This document shows positions 39,795-48,578 of a DNA stretch of 64,000 nt, piece by piece. The DNA lies in contig NZ_JACESV010000001.1 of NCBI RefSeq assembly GCF_013911645.1, positions 992,001 through 1,056,000 on the forward strand, written 5' to 3'. The number at the start of each line of letters is the position of its first letter. Positions within the stretch are counted from its first letter, which is position 1. The DNA is from Allomuricauda sp. GTDB taxonomy: Bacteria > Bacteroidota > Bacteroidia > Flavobacteriales > Flavobacteriaceae. The translations under genes were made by a program, and so were the position numbers. A model generated the notes under the pieces. That model did not search any database. It was not told the DNA's origin and saw only the letters and a list, made by a program, of their open reading frames with translations.

Positions 39795-42202
39795 AGGGTT
39801 TCTTTGTTAAGGTGAATAAATGCTTTGATGGCTTGTTCCATGTTTTGGGTTTCTTCATAGAGGTGCATAATCTCGGTGCTTGCTGAGCCATCGGTGAGAT
39901 AGGCAGCGTAGACTTCGGGCGGGACTTCCAAACGGAAGATGTTGCTCTCCTTTCCGATTTTGATAAAGATTTCGGTGTACTTCCTATCCCCCGTCAGGTT
40001 ATTGCGGATGGACCGCAGCTGGTCCAGGTCATGGGATGATAGGTTCAATCTGGTTTTCAGCTCATCATAGCCCTTTTCGTTACGGAGGCTGTAAATGACC
40101 TGGGTATTCTCCAAAATGCTCGCGGAAGTGGAATTGTTGGGCAATTGGTTGATGGACTGTAGGATGATGCCAATGGCCCCGTTCTGCTTCCGGATGGCCT
40201 GATAATAGAATTCCACACTTTCCAGCACGTTCGCAAACTTCAGCTGCTTGGCAAACTCATCGAAGAGGATAATGCCCCGCTCCGAACGGTTTCTCCAAAT
40301 GGTCCGTTGGATGGCCGATTTGATGAGCTTGAGCATCACCGAAAGGATTTCCTTGTTGTCCCGCACCTCGTCCAGTTCAAAGATGATCATCCGCTTGTCC
40401 TCGATGGTATAGGCCTGGTCCTCGCCAACATGGAACAGGAAGCTGTACAGGCCACCCGCCACATACTCCGATAGGATGTGCAGAAATCCATAAACACTGA
40501 AATCCTCTTCCCTGATATGGAGCTCCTTGATCAGATTGTCCTTATGATGGTCCACAAACCGGTACAGTGAGGCAAGGGAATGGTGTTCCCGTACAGTTTT
40601 GTAATAATGGAGCAGCACCTTTTTCATGGCCACTTCCTGGGATTTGGAAGCTTGGTTCACGGCCAGCAATTCCAATAAAAAAATGGCAAGGTCTTCCAAA
40701 CGTTCCGGGGTCAGATCCGATTCATCTGAAATGAAAAAGGGATTGATGCCCAAATTTTTGCCCTGCTCATAACGCAGGATGATATGTTGATCGGGATAGA
40801 GCTTCGCAAACTTGGCATAGGAGCCTCCCAAGTCGATAAGGACCAGTCGGATCCCTTGCTCAAAATACTGCCGCAACATATTGTTGGCCAAAAAGGATTT
40901 GCCCTCCCCCGTAGGTGCAAAAATGGCAAAGTTCCGGGCCTTGATGCGTTTTTTCTGTTCGTCCCAAACATCCTTGAATACGGGGATGTTGTGCTGGCGA
41001 TCATTGAAGAGGATCCCAGTGATATCCGATTTATAGTTGGTGTTGTTGATGTAGAGGCAGAGGGCATGTTTCAGATCCGTGACATACAGATCCTCATTGG
41101 AGAAGTTGGTGGCATGGCAGGGATTCGAGTTCAAAAAGTAGTGCTTGCGTTCCTCCCCATTGGGGTGGTAGGGCACGATGTCCAATTCTTTAAATCCTGC
41201 CTTGATCTGGGATGCGATTCGTTTCAAGTGTTGCGCCTCCGAATGCCAGAAAACAAGATTGAGATGGCCGCGGATGATGCGTGAGGAATCATCGGTATTG
41301 ATCCGGTCCAGGATATGCTGGACCTTTTTAAGGACGACCTTGTTCTGGGAGCCAAAATTGGAACTTTTGCTGAGCTCCTCCACTTTCTTGTCCAAGAGTT
41401 TGCGCCATTTGTGTTTGTCATCCAGATAGAGGATGTGGTTGATGATGTGGTTTTCGTTAAGGTCCAGTCCCAGCCCATCAATAAACCCTTGATGAAACGT
41501 AAAATCATCCGAGGTGAATTTTTCATTGATCTTACTGCTCTGGACCGTTCCTCCAAAACACCCTTCATTGTTGACGGCTATGGCATCAAAATAATGGTCG
41601 CCGATCTCGATATGTTTTTTGCCCAATAAAATATCCGTATCGAAATCTTGATTGAAACCATTGTAATAATCGTTCGTATGGGTGAGAATCCCGGCGGGTG
41701 CCATGGGCACCAGTGACACTCTCTGGCCATTGTTGATGTAGGAAACGGCATCGTTCACCGCGGTGATGAATTCCGCTACCTGGACGTCCAATTTTCGATA
41801 ATAGCCTTTTTCCGTTTTCCGAAAGGGGTTCACATACTTGGCCGCATTCAGGGCCTTGTCCAAGGGGAGTACAAAGAACAGAAAGCTTTGATGTTTTAGG
41901 TATTCCCTGCCCTTAAAATAATCATGGGTGGCCTTTTCCAGAAAGGTACGATCGGGTAATTGCCCGGCATCATATCCCACTTTTTGGTAGTTGTCCTGCC
42001 TATGGATGACCGTTCCCGAGGGCAGGGATTTGAAGGCCTGGAACCACATACTGTGCAGTTCCTCAAAATCGGGCTCGGAAAGGGAATACACTTCGGGCAA
42101 TGCCACCTCATAGCACAAAACTACATTGCCGTTGTTGGCAAACACGGTATGCCCCTGGATATCCAGAATGGGATGATATGAATTTAGGTTGATCTTATGC
42201 AT
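39791..42202 (-). CDS. traG: Conjugation ATPase TraG (VirB4-like)
   Basis: An 803-residue ATPase that powers type IV pilus/channel assembly at the inner membrane. Walker A is APTGEGKS at about residues 429-436 (FAIFAPTGEGKSFLANN); Walker B lies in RSERGIILFDEFAKQL; a later motif is AIGIILQSINQLPNN. In Bacteroidetes conjugative transposons TraG means the VirB4 homologue, not the coupling protein. The start overlaps traF by 8 bases. No frameshift was noticed, so the ATPase itself looks intact. Confidence 0.95.
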   Translation of the reverse strand: MHKINLNSYHPILDIQGHTVFANNGNVVLCYEVALPEVYSLSEPDFEELHSMWFQAFKSLPSGTVIHRQDNYQKVGYDAGQLPDRTFLEKATHDYFKGREYLKHQSFLFFVLPLDKALNAAKYVNPFRKTEKGYYRKLDVQVAEFITAVNDAVSYINNGQRVSLVPMAPAGILTHTNDYYNGFNQDFDTDILLGKKHIEIGDHYFDAIAVNNEGCFGGTVQSSKINEKFTSDDFTFHQGFIDGLGLDLNENHIINHILYLDDKHKWRKLLDKKVEELSKSSNFGSQNKVVLKKVQHILDRINTDDSSRIIRGHLNLVFWHSEAQHLKRIASQIKAGFKELDIVPYHPNGEERKHYFLNSNPCHATNFSNEDLYVTDLKHALCLYINNTNYKSDITGILFNDRQHNIPVFKDVWDEQKKRIKARNFAIFAPTGEGKSFLANNMLRQYFEQGIRLVLIDLGGSYAKFAKLYPDQHIILRYEQGKNLGINPFFISDESDLTPERLEDLAIFLLELLAVNQASKSQEVAMKKVLLHYYKTVREHHSLASLYRFVDHHKDNLIKELHIREEDFSVYGFLHILSEYVAGGLYSFLFHVGEDQAYTIEDKRMIIFELDEVRDNKEILSVMLKLIKSAIQRTIWRNRSERGIILFDEFAKQLKFANVLESVEFYYQAIRKQNGAIGIILQSINQLPNNSTSASILENTQVIYSLRNEKGYDELKTRLNLSSHDLDQLRSIRNNLTGDRKYTEIFIKIGKESNIFRLEVPPEVYAAYLTDGSASTEIMHLYEETQNMEQAIKAFIHLNKETL

Positions 42203-42473
42203 AGGAGAAGGGGCTTAAGCGTTTGTTGCTGATGGTCCGAGGAAAGACCTTTTGGATAGCAAATAATTGGGATTTTTTGGCCCACTGCGCCAATGCCCCG
42301 AACAACAGGGCATTGAACAGCAGCAGGGCTACGATGACACCAAAACTGAAGGAAAATATGATGATCAGCAGGGAACCGATGACCGATACCATTAGCAAGG
42401 CAAACAAGGATAGTGGCAGGCCCATGATCATGGCCCGTTTGCGGATATTTCGGTAGACCTCGTATTTTTTCAT
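42195..42473 (-). CDS. traF: Conjugative transposon protein TraF (DUF4133)
   Basis: 92 residues with two adjacent membrane helices (LSLFALLMVSVIGSLLIIIFSFSFGVIVALLLFNALLFGALAQW region) and a short basic N-terminus (VYRNIRKRAMI). It is the VirB3-like subunit, always next to the VirB4-like ATPase. It starts at the stop of traE. Confidence 0.93.
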   Translation of the reverse strand: MKKYEVYRNIRKRAMIMGLPLSLFALLMVSVIGSLLIIIFSFSFGVIVALLLFNALLFGALAQWAKKSQLFAIQKVFPRTISNKRLSPFSYA

Positions 42474-42760
42474 TACACCACGATTCCAATGAGGTAAGTA
42501 AAGATGCCGACCACCGCCCCGGCGATCAGGACAAAGACAAGTACACGGGTTATCCCTTTTTTCAGATCGGAATTCTCCCCGAAGAAGTGTCCCGCATTGA
42601 ACAAAAAGCCCACCAAAAAGATAACGCCCAAAATGATGGGGAAGATGGCCCGGATGGTATCGGAAATATCATTGACCGAATCCTCGATACCCCCGATCTG
42701 GGCCAAAATGGAACTGGAAACAAATAAGAAAAGAATGGTGATGAACAGTGATTTTCGCAT
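42473..42760 (-). CDS. traE: Conjugative transposon protein TraE (DUF4134)
   Basis: 95 residues with a signal peptide (FITILFLFVSSSILAQ) and two hydrophobic segments, the VirB2-like pilin candidate. It is the first gene of the tra operon here, preceded by a promoter-like pair (42799-42828). The usual upstream genes traA to traD are not seen; AT-rich abiE genes lie there instead. Confidence 0.93.
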   Translation of the reverse strand: MRKSLFITILFLFVSSSILAQIGGIEDSVNDISDTIRAIFPIILGVIFLVGFLFNAGHFFGENSDLKKGITRVLVFVLIAGAVVGIFTYLIGIVV

Positions 42761-42798
42761 ATCGTAAACGCTTTGGGATTAGACGATTTTTGATATGT

Positions 42799-42828
42799 GA
42801 AAGGTATAATAGAATTGAATTCAAACAA
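42799..42828 (-). promoter_or_regulatory. Candidate promoter of the tra operon
   Basis: On the minus strand TTG (42826-42828), 19 bases, then TACCTTTC (42799-42806), close to the Bacteroidetes TTG-N19-TAnnTTTG pattern with one mismatch. It lies 39 bases upstream of traE. Confidence 0.45.
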
Positions 42829-43007
42829 TTGAATATCAGTTATTTGTGAATAAAATATCAACTGCTTTGGAATGGGGCGTTTTGCTGGGTTTTGAGCACA
42901 GAATTTATGGCAAATCAACAGATGAATGTTAAATAAAGAAAAAATCAAGTATGCTTATGGTCGTGAAAACTGCTTTTTTTGATTTTGACCAATGGGTAGC
43001 TTGTGAT

Positions 43008-44059
43008 TTATTTTTTTAATTCTAAGGTTTTCCACCAATAGAAAAATGCTTCTGGATTGGTTTTTTTTAGCTTGTTCAACCTTGTTTCGTTGGGTTGCTC
43101 AATAATCAAATCAACAATTTCTTCCGGATCTGAAAAGTGATGAATTTCTTTGGCACCCTTTTGTATCATTGCAGATACATATGCAGCTTTGGCAGCAGGA
43201 ACCATAGCTCTCTCAAGATGAAAATTTTCTGAAAAGATATAATTTTTGATATTTTGAATCCCTTTTTGGAGCTCGGCAAATTGTCCTTTACCAGATTTCC
43301 CTCTGGTTGCAATAACCATGGCTGTTTCCAATGTATCCTCCAAGACCACCTCCGGAGATTCATTAATATTCCTCTAGGTAAGTTCTGTTTTAGCAAATCG
43401 ATCAAAAACTATTGATACTACTTCAATATCAAACACCATATCAAATAAGTGACCCACATCGAACAATTGTTTGATAATTTCCACTTCCTTATCCCGACCA
43501 TAAGGAATACCAGTGGTATTTGGGGCAAAAGCGGTCAACTTATCTCCAAGAATGGCTTCTGCGGTAGGTACGGCAACATATGTTGGATCACCCTTTATTT
43601 GAACAAAAGGTGAATTTATTGGAATCATATCGGTATGCTCCCCATAGTGACTCTCCTCAAATAAAATGTCGAGTAAAATATATTCCTGGTCAGAAAGCGT
43701 ATTCGTAACTGGATTATAAAAAAATTTATAATGCGCTTTTTCTATATCAGACTTTGTTTTCTGACATCCTTTTCGCAACCCTTAAAATGAGAAGTTTTGA
43801 TTAGAGCATCAAAAATAGTGTGCAAATCTTCTGGCTTTTTTGAAACGATAATGTCTATATCAATAGAAAACCTTTTAGGCTCAGGAAGCAAAAGCATCAA
43901 GGCTGTTCCTCCCTTAAAAATAAATTCCAAACCGCTTTCCACAAGTTGTTCCAACAAGTAAAGTGCCTGCACCACTTTTTCCACCAAAATGGAATCTGAC
44001 CGATTCTCTTTGGCCATGTGATCTATCCATTTTTTTGTCAGGGATTCCGTATCTATCAT
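43008..44059 (-). pseudogene. AbiEii-type nucleotidyltransferase toxin, broken
   Basis: The N-terminal part (44059 downward) has the nucleotidyltransferase core: FIFKGGTALMLLLPEPKRFSIDIDIIV, i.e. the GGT and SxDxD-like motif. Within an A-tract near 43755 one base appears to be missing: the first frame ends soon after KDVRKQ, whereas the next frame carries on with KSDIEKAHYKFFY. A further in-frame TAG (near 43376) interrupts the C-terminal part, which then continues with ESPEVVLEDTLETAMV to LELKK. The toxin of this type IV toxin-antitoxin pair is thus probably dead, while the upstream antitoxin-like gene is open. Three separate short ORFs would otherwise be called here. Confidence 0.82.
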
Positions 44060-44067
44060 TTTACTAT

Positions 44068-44095
44068 GATTTGGCAGTAATTACCATTAACTGCC
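44068..44095. promoter_or_regulatory. Inverted repeat between abiEi and abiEii
   Basis: GATTTGGCAGTAATTA (44068-44083) repeats half of the upstream operator-like element, and GGCAGT...ACTGCC (44073-44095) is a 6-base inverted repeat across the antitoxin stop codon. It lies just upstream of the toxin start. Confidence 0.4.
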
Positions 44096-44833
44096 GTTTA
44101 TTTGTTTGTATATAAGCAATTCTACTTCAGCTTTCTTCGTTCTTCTATCCGCATATCTTAACATCTTGGCTATACTAATGCTATATCGATCAAAAGCTGT
44201 TTGGTAAATTCTTTTCAATTCTGCACCTTGAAATGTAGAGAACAATTCCGGGTCACAGTAGATATCCACCAACATTTTTTCCAAGGAACAGGTACTAAAG
44301 GCATCTACCTCTTGAACAGGAGCTTCCGTAATAAGTGGGACAATAATGATGGGATTTTTTGAGTGAGACACATATTTGTTCAATATGTCTTGGGAAGGAT
44401 TTAGGAACACCTCCTTGCCCATATCATTCAAGGCATAGAATACCGATTCGGCGGCATCCCTATCGACCTCCAGTACGGTATAAAATCTTCCAGGTTGGTG
44501 CAACATGAATTCATTAAGCCACTTTGTTGTCCACAAACAGGTGTCAATATATGGAAATTGATTATGAATTTTACCCGCTAGAACTTTTAGCGACCTCGTA
44601 ATTTCAGGTGTATAGGTTTTCTTTTTTTTCTCGGTAAGTGAATAGATGCCTCTGGACTGTCTATAAAGAATACCTTTTTGAGTCAGTTTATACAACCTCC
44701 AATCAATGGTGGAACGCTTTACCTTCTCCTCAAATTGGCCATAAAACTCAATAATATCAGCAACGGTAATTATTTGCTCCTTATCAAAACTGTTCTTTAG
44801 TGCATCAATATGTAGGGATTTGTTTGCGATTTC
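44087..44833 (-). CDS. AbiEi-like antitoxin/regulator (DUF6577-type)
   Basis: An open frame of 248 codons after a TAG, with no ATG before residue 46; the first conventional start is a TTG at 44695, which would remove half the winged helix (DALKNSFDKEQIITVADIIEFYGQFEEK). The start is therefore uncertain, or the ATG has been lost. The rest fits AbiEi-like antitoxins: a winged-helix N-terminus, QKGILYRQSRGIYSL, DTCLWTTKWLNEFMLHQP and LEKMLVDIYCDPELFSTFQGAEL. AbiEi represses its own operon by binding inverted repeats; such repeats flank this gene (44862-44902, 44068-44095). It is AT-rich like its partner. Confidence 0.75.
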   Translation of the reverse strand, partial: EIANKSLHIDALKNSFDKEQIITVADIIEFYGQFEEKVKRSTIDWRLYKLTQKGILYRQSRGIYSLTEKKKKTYTPEITRSLKVLAGKIHNQFPYIDTCLWTTKWLNEFMLHQPGRFYTVLEVDRDAAESVFYALNDMGKEVFLNPSQDILNKYVSHSKNPIIIVPLITEAPVQEVDAFSTCSLEKMLVDIYCDPELFSTFQGAELKRIYQTAFDRYSISIAKMLRYADRRTKKAEVELLIYKQINGS

Positions 44834-44861
44834 CTATTGCTTTATACAAATATACGAAAAA

Positions 44862-44902
44862 CTAAGATTCGGCAGTAAATTTATATAATTGCCAAATCTT
44901 AG
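44862..44902. promoter_or_regulatory. Inverted repeat upstream of abiEi, possible operator
   Basis: CTAAGATTCGGCA (44862-44874) and TGCCAAATCTTAG (44890-44902) pair in 12 of 13 positions around an AT-rich centre. The place, just upstream of abiEi, and the recurrence of the GATTTGGCA half downstream of the gene suggest an AbiEi binding site. It may also work as a terminator hairpin for the ATPase gene ending at 44911. Confidence 0.5.
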
Positions 44903-44910
44903 TATAAAGA

Positions 44911-45573
44911 TTAAACTCGTTTATCCTTACTCTTTTTATCAAAAGCCACCAAATTAAACAACTCCCGCATCCGAGAACGTACACGATTGCCATAGCGTTC
45001 TTCAAGTTCTTCGGCATTGAGGTTGGTGGTGGCATGTGTTTTACGTTTTTCATTGATAAAGAGTTCATGGCGGGAGAGCAGTATCTCCCCAATGACATTA
45101 CAGTCTTGCCCAAAATGCCGGCCAGTGGGTTCAACACCCAGATCATCGAAACAGAAAAACTGTGAATTTCCATAGTTTTCGATAATCTTATAACCGATAT
45201 GGTTAAAGCCAAAGACAATGTTCCGGCAGGGGATGACATCATAGGGACGTTGATGGGGGACTATGTGTTTCAACAGTTTCATGAGACTGGTCTTGCCACA
45301 TCCCACAGGTCCGGAAAGAAGAAGGCCCTTGTTGATATCAATGCCCAATTGGGAGCAGCGGGCCTTGTCTTGGATAAAATAAAGGCAGAGCTTGTAAAGA
45401 GTATCCCGATCCTCTCGGTAAATCTTGAACTTTTTGCCGAACAGGAGCTTTCCCTTGGCATCAAGATAGATAAGGATCTTTTCAAAATCGTAATGGATTT
45501 CCCTGCCCTTGAGGGTGCCCAGCGGATATTGAATGGCTCCTTCGGTGATGATATGTGGGGCATGGTACTTCAC
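44911..45573 (-). CDS. DnaC/IstB-like P-loop ATPase
   Basis: A 220-residue AAA-type ATPase. Walker A is SGPVGCGKTS (about residues 87-96), Walker B is FFCFDDLG (about 139-146), and an arginine-finger region is RYGNRVRSRMRELFNLV. It resembles helicase loaders rather than transposition helpers. It overlaps the upstream DnaD-like gene by 4 bases, so the two together look like a helicase-loading pair used for replication of the excised element (inference). Confidence 0.85.
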   Translation of the reverse strand: MKYHAPHIITEGAIQYPLGTLKGREIHYDFEKILIYLDAKGKLLFGKKFKIYREDRDTLYKLCLYFIQDKARCSQLGIDINKGLLLSGPVGCGKTSLMKLLKHIVPHQRPYDVIPCRNIVFGFNHIGYKIIENYGNSQFFCFDDLGVEPTGRHFGQDCNVIGEILLSRHELFINEKRKTHATTNLNAEELEERYGNRVRSRMRELFNLVAFDKKSKDKRV

Positions 45574-46109
45574 AGGGGTTCATTGTAGTTTTTGTGCTTC
45601 TTGGTCTTAAGGTTGTCCCGATATGGGACACTGGCCTTCTGTTTGCCCATGTTTTCCAAACCATCAAAATCCAGATTTTTAAAATCGGCCCGTTTGTTAT
45701 TGTTTTTTTGGTTTTCCAAGGTTTGTATATGTTTGTTTATAGGTACCACTGCTTGTCCATTGCTTGTCCCGATATGGGTACGGCTTTGGTCCACCACTTG
45801 TCCAGTACTTGTCCCAAAATCGAACATCTTGATTCTACTCCCTTTGAAAGGATTGTGGGATGGGGTGTAAACGATATAACTCCAATGGTGGAGTTCCTTG
45901 ATGCATCGATGATAGGTAGATTTGGATCCGATCTTGGCATACTGCATGACCTCGTCCCGGTTGATAAAGAACTCCGATTTAAAGTAGTTGGTGTTCCAGA
46001 ATTGAAACAAGGCCACATAGAGGCTGATATGTGTGGGATTTAGTCGACTGTCCTTGGAGAATTGTTCAAAAACCCCATTGAGATGTTTGATATAATTGAC
46101 TTCTTCCAA
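45570..46109 (-). CDS. DnaD/replication-initiator-like protein
   Basis: 179 residues. The N-terminal 95 residues resemble winged-helix replication or initiation domains (SRLNPTHISLYVALFQFWNTNYFKSEFFINRDEVMQYAKIGSKSTYHRCIKEL), and the C-terminal 80 are low-complexity and polar, rich in Asn and Lys. It lies 2 bases after the HTH gene and overlaps the ATPase gene. I do not recognise a named family; the call rests on the N-terminal pattern and context. Confidence 0.75.
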   Translation of the reverse strand: MEEVNYIKHLNGVFEQFSKDSRLNPTHISLYVALFQFWNTNYFKSEFFINRDEVMQYAKIGSKSTYHRCIKELHHWSYIVYTPSHNPFKGSRIKMFDFGTSTGQVVDQSRTHIGTSNGQAVVPINKHIQTLENQKNNNKRADFKNLDFDGLENMGKQKASVPYRDNLKTKKHKNYNEPL

Positions 46110-46111
46110 AC

Positions 46112-46390
46112 CTAGATACGATTATGTATCTTGTTCTGTTCCAATACCTCCATAATCTCATGGTACTCGTAGTAGAGGACGCCACCGATCTTGGTATAGG
46201 GCAATGTGCCATTGATACGTAAATTTTGCAAAGTACCGGGAGAAATTCCCAAGAGTTCCCGAACCTCGTTGGATTTTAGCCATTTTTTGGGCATTGGGCC
46301 GTTGTGGTTTTGCAATAGTTCCTTGATGTCCTCCAAAAGTTCCACTTTGAACTCCATCAGGTCTTGTGTTGTGATAATGGTCGCTCCCAT
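46112..46390 (-). CDS. Helix-turn-helix, excisionase-like protein
   Basis: 92 residues with a MerR/excisionase-type HTH: KKWLKSNEVRELLGISPGTLQNLRINGTLPYTKIGGVLYYEYHEI. Proteins of this form act as recombination directionality factors or plasmid regulators on Bacteroidetes ICEs. It is the first gene of a three-gene minus-strand operon and is preceded by two large palindromes. Confidence 0.88.
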   Translation of the reverse strand: MGATIITTQDLMEFKVELLEDIKELLQNHNGPMPKKWLKSNEVRELLGISPGTLQNLRINGTLPYTKIGGVLYYEYHEIMEVLEQNKIHNRI

Positions 46391-46500
46391 AGTTTCTGAG
46401 TTTTAAAAAGAAGGACCATCGCATTACTGTCATTTCATTTGATGGCCCTTCCATCGATTTGACTTTCAAGGACAAAACTCAAAAAGGTTTTTGGAAAAAC

Positions 46501-46664
46501 TTCCCAAGATGGGACCCACCTTGGGAAAGATTTTTGCAACATAAAATTTGGTCACAAATGGAGTGATTTGATACATGGTAATCAATTCTACGGTGCAACA
46601 GGGTACAAAAAAGAGCCCTTAGCAGGCCCAAAAACAAAACTCCCAAGGTGGGTACCACCTTGGG
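46501..46664. repeat. Pair of 23-bp palindromes (CCCAAGGTGG-N3-CCACCTTGGG)
   Basis: Copy 1 has arms at 46503-46512 and 46516-46525 with one mismatch; copy 2 at 46642-46651 and 46655-46664 is perfect. The centres are 139 bases apart in the 450-base gap between the excisionase-like gene and the Fic gene; the rest of this gap holds no gene. Such symmetric sites suit a dimeric DNA-binding protein, the HTH product being the nearest candidate, or an origin-type element for the replication-like operon. Confidence 0.65.
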
Positions 46665-46839
46665 GAAAATCCAAGATCCACTCATCCAAGGATTACATCC
46701 GTTGTTGGAATATCGATGGGCTTCCCAGCAACCTGATCCTAGGGTCCATCCCCAATCCAGCTATGCTTCTATTATAGATATTGATGCAAAAAAGAACAGC
46801 TTCTTCTTGTATGCCATAATTTCAATGTGCGACCTTCGT

Positions 46840-48330
46840 TCAAGGCCGATCATCATAGTTGAACTTAAGGACTGTCCCCTCTTCATCACTGAACGCATTG
46901 CACTTTTCCAAATAGGCCTCAACCCTGTCCATGTCCTCTGCCAGAATGGTCGAACTGAACTCATGGGCCCTCCTCAACATTTTCACATATACCGCTGGGT
47001 CCCCTTGTCTGGTCAAACGCCGCAAAGCCCCAATATAATCATCCCTGTACACTGTCGGGATCAAAATTTTACTCTGACCCTCCTTGACCAGTTCCGCATT
47101 CATCATCACCCTGGCCATTCTACCATTTCCATCCAAAAAAGGGTGTACCTCGCTTACCATGAACATGATGTAGGCCGCTCTTGAAAAAGGATCTTTTAGG
47201 ACCCTGTAATACTCGAACCCCTTGATCAATGTCCCCCGTACCAGATTAAAATCCACAAAATGGGTTTGTCCGGCCTTATTGTTCCTATCCTTAAACTGCC
47301 CTGGGTTCATTGATTTTCTGGCCTCCAGCAATAGCCCGTGCCTGTATTGCAATATATCGATCAATGCCTCGGGCGTCATGGGGGTCAGGGCCATTTCCTT
47401 TTTGTTGCTGACAATGCCATAGGTGCCCAACACGTCATGGGAATCCTCATCCCTGGTCGGAAGTGGCATTCCTGTCCGTACAATGTTCTTGGCCTCTTCC
47501 AGTTCAAATACGGTCCCTTCTATATAGTTTGAAAAATAGGCCTCATAAAAAGCAAAGTTCCTAAATGCCGTTTTGGTACCATTGACCTCTGGGATGGGTC
47601 TAAACTCCAATTGCTTCAAATATTGAAAAAGTTTTTCGAACAGTGCAATCCTAGCGGGGTCATATGGGTTCCCAAAGGCCCTGGCCAGGGCAACCGGAGA
47701 GGATAACAGTTTTGAAGGTTTGGTGGTCAACAGGGCACTGATCAACTTGTCCAGTTTTCCAAATTCTTTGTTCATCCCCAATTCTACAGCAATTTTCTTG
47801 GCACGGTCCCTGGTCGCGTTCAGCCCCTTCTCTCCCTTGACACGAACAATCTGCTCCAGCTTTTCCTCAAGTTCCGGAAGCGGTATTGTCTTTGATTCCG
47901 GACCTTGTTTTCTGGATACCTGCAAATTTTCAAGAATGGCCCGCTCCTGCTGTGATACGAACAGATTGCCCGAAAATTTGGTATCCCCGTCCATAGGCCC
48001 CCTTCCCTCCAAAAAACGAATGGTAATCCCGGGCAGCTTGATATTCTTGGTATAGGTGTAGGTCACGAAGATATGTCCCGCAGCAGTGGGCTTGAATTCC
48101 AATGCCGATCTATGGCTCAAAACGGCATTGGGATATTGGGCCCCGAGAATCGTGAAAATATTTTTTTTAATGATCTCCCTGGGCTCATCCACAAAATTGG
48201 AGGTATAGATGCGCGGGGCGATCTTTCTTATTTGCCCTTCCTTTTCCAGTTTGGAAATCTGTTTGCTCAATGCCTTGTCACTGGAAGAAAAAATAATCTC
48301 CTGTAAATGGATTGGTCTATTTTTTTCCAT
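46840..48330 (-). CDS. Fic-domain protein with AbiEi-like N-terminal domain
   Basis: 496 residues from the ATG at 48330 (a TTG five codons earlier is also open). Residues about 1-140 resemble AbiEi-type antitoxins: a winged helix (LQEIIFSSSDKALSKQISKLEKEGQIRKIAPRIYTSN) and SHRSALEFKPTAAGHIFVTYTY. Residues about 200-460 are a Fic domain with the catalytic loop HPFLDGNGRM (His near 396) and, in front of it, SNYIEG, the S/TxxxE(G/N) auto-inhibitory motif. It should AMPylate a target protein when released. Three AGAATATTTTCT-like sites lie upstream and could be bound by its own N-terminal domain. This is a toxin-like module with built-in regulator. Confidence 0.92.
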   Translation of the reverse strand: MEKNRPIHLQEIIFSSSDKALSKQISKLEKEGQIRKIAPRIYTSNFVDEPREIIKKNIFTILGAQYPNAVLSHRSALEFKPTAAGHIFVTYTYTKNIKLPGITIRFLEGRGPMDGDTKFSGNLFVSQQERAILENLQVSRKQGPESKTIPLPELEEKLEQIVRVKGEKGLNATRDRAKKIAVELGMNKEFGKLDKLISALLTTKPSKLLSSPVALARAFGNPYDPARIALFEKLFQYLKQLEFRPIPEVNGTKTAFRNFAFYEAYFSNYIEGTVFELEEAKNIVRTGMPLPTRDEDSHDVLGTYGIVSNKKEMALTPMTPEALIDILQYRHGLLLEARKSMNPGQFKDRNNKAGQTHFVDFNLVRGTLIKGFEYYRVLKDPFSRAAYIMFMVSEVHPFLDGNGRMARVMMNAELVKEGQSKILIPTVYRDDYIGALRRLTRQGDPAVYVKMLRRAHEFSSTILAEDMDRVEAYLEKCNAFSDEEGTVLKFNYDDRP

Positions 48331-48358
48331 TATAGTTGCTTTCAATATCCAAATTTAT

Positions 48359-48471
48359 AGAATATTTTCTGTTTTAATTCATTTTTTAGAGAATATTTTC
48401 TATTACAGGTTGTTAAAGGCATTTTTTTCTACCATAGCGTTAAAATCATTCCAAGCTGGAGAATGTTTTCC
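48359..48471. promoter_or_regulatory. Three AGAATATTTTCT-type operator-like repeats
   Basis: AGAATATTTTCT occurs at 48359-48370 and 48390-48401 (31 bases apart, about three helical turns), and AGAATGTTTTCC at 48460-48471. Each has AGAA/TTCT symmetry. They lie directly upstream of the Fic gene, whose N-terminal domain is DNA-binding-like. Confidence 0.6.
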
Positions 48472-48578
48472 ATTAAAAGGTGTGCTTTGATGAATTTTTT
48501 CAATATCTGGATCAACAATGATGTACTACGCCAAAATTGAAATCCTTCATCTTAGCATAGAGTTGGGGATTTTTTCGG

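Noticed and set aside
46648..47184. Plus-strand frame of 178 codons over the end of the Fic gene
   Set aside because: Overlaps the Fic domain coding region in antisense and the palindrome gap; no motif.
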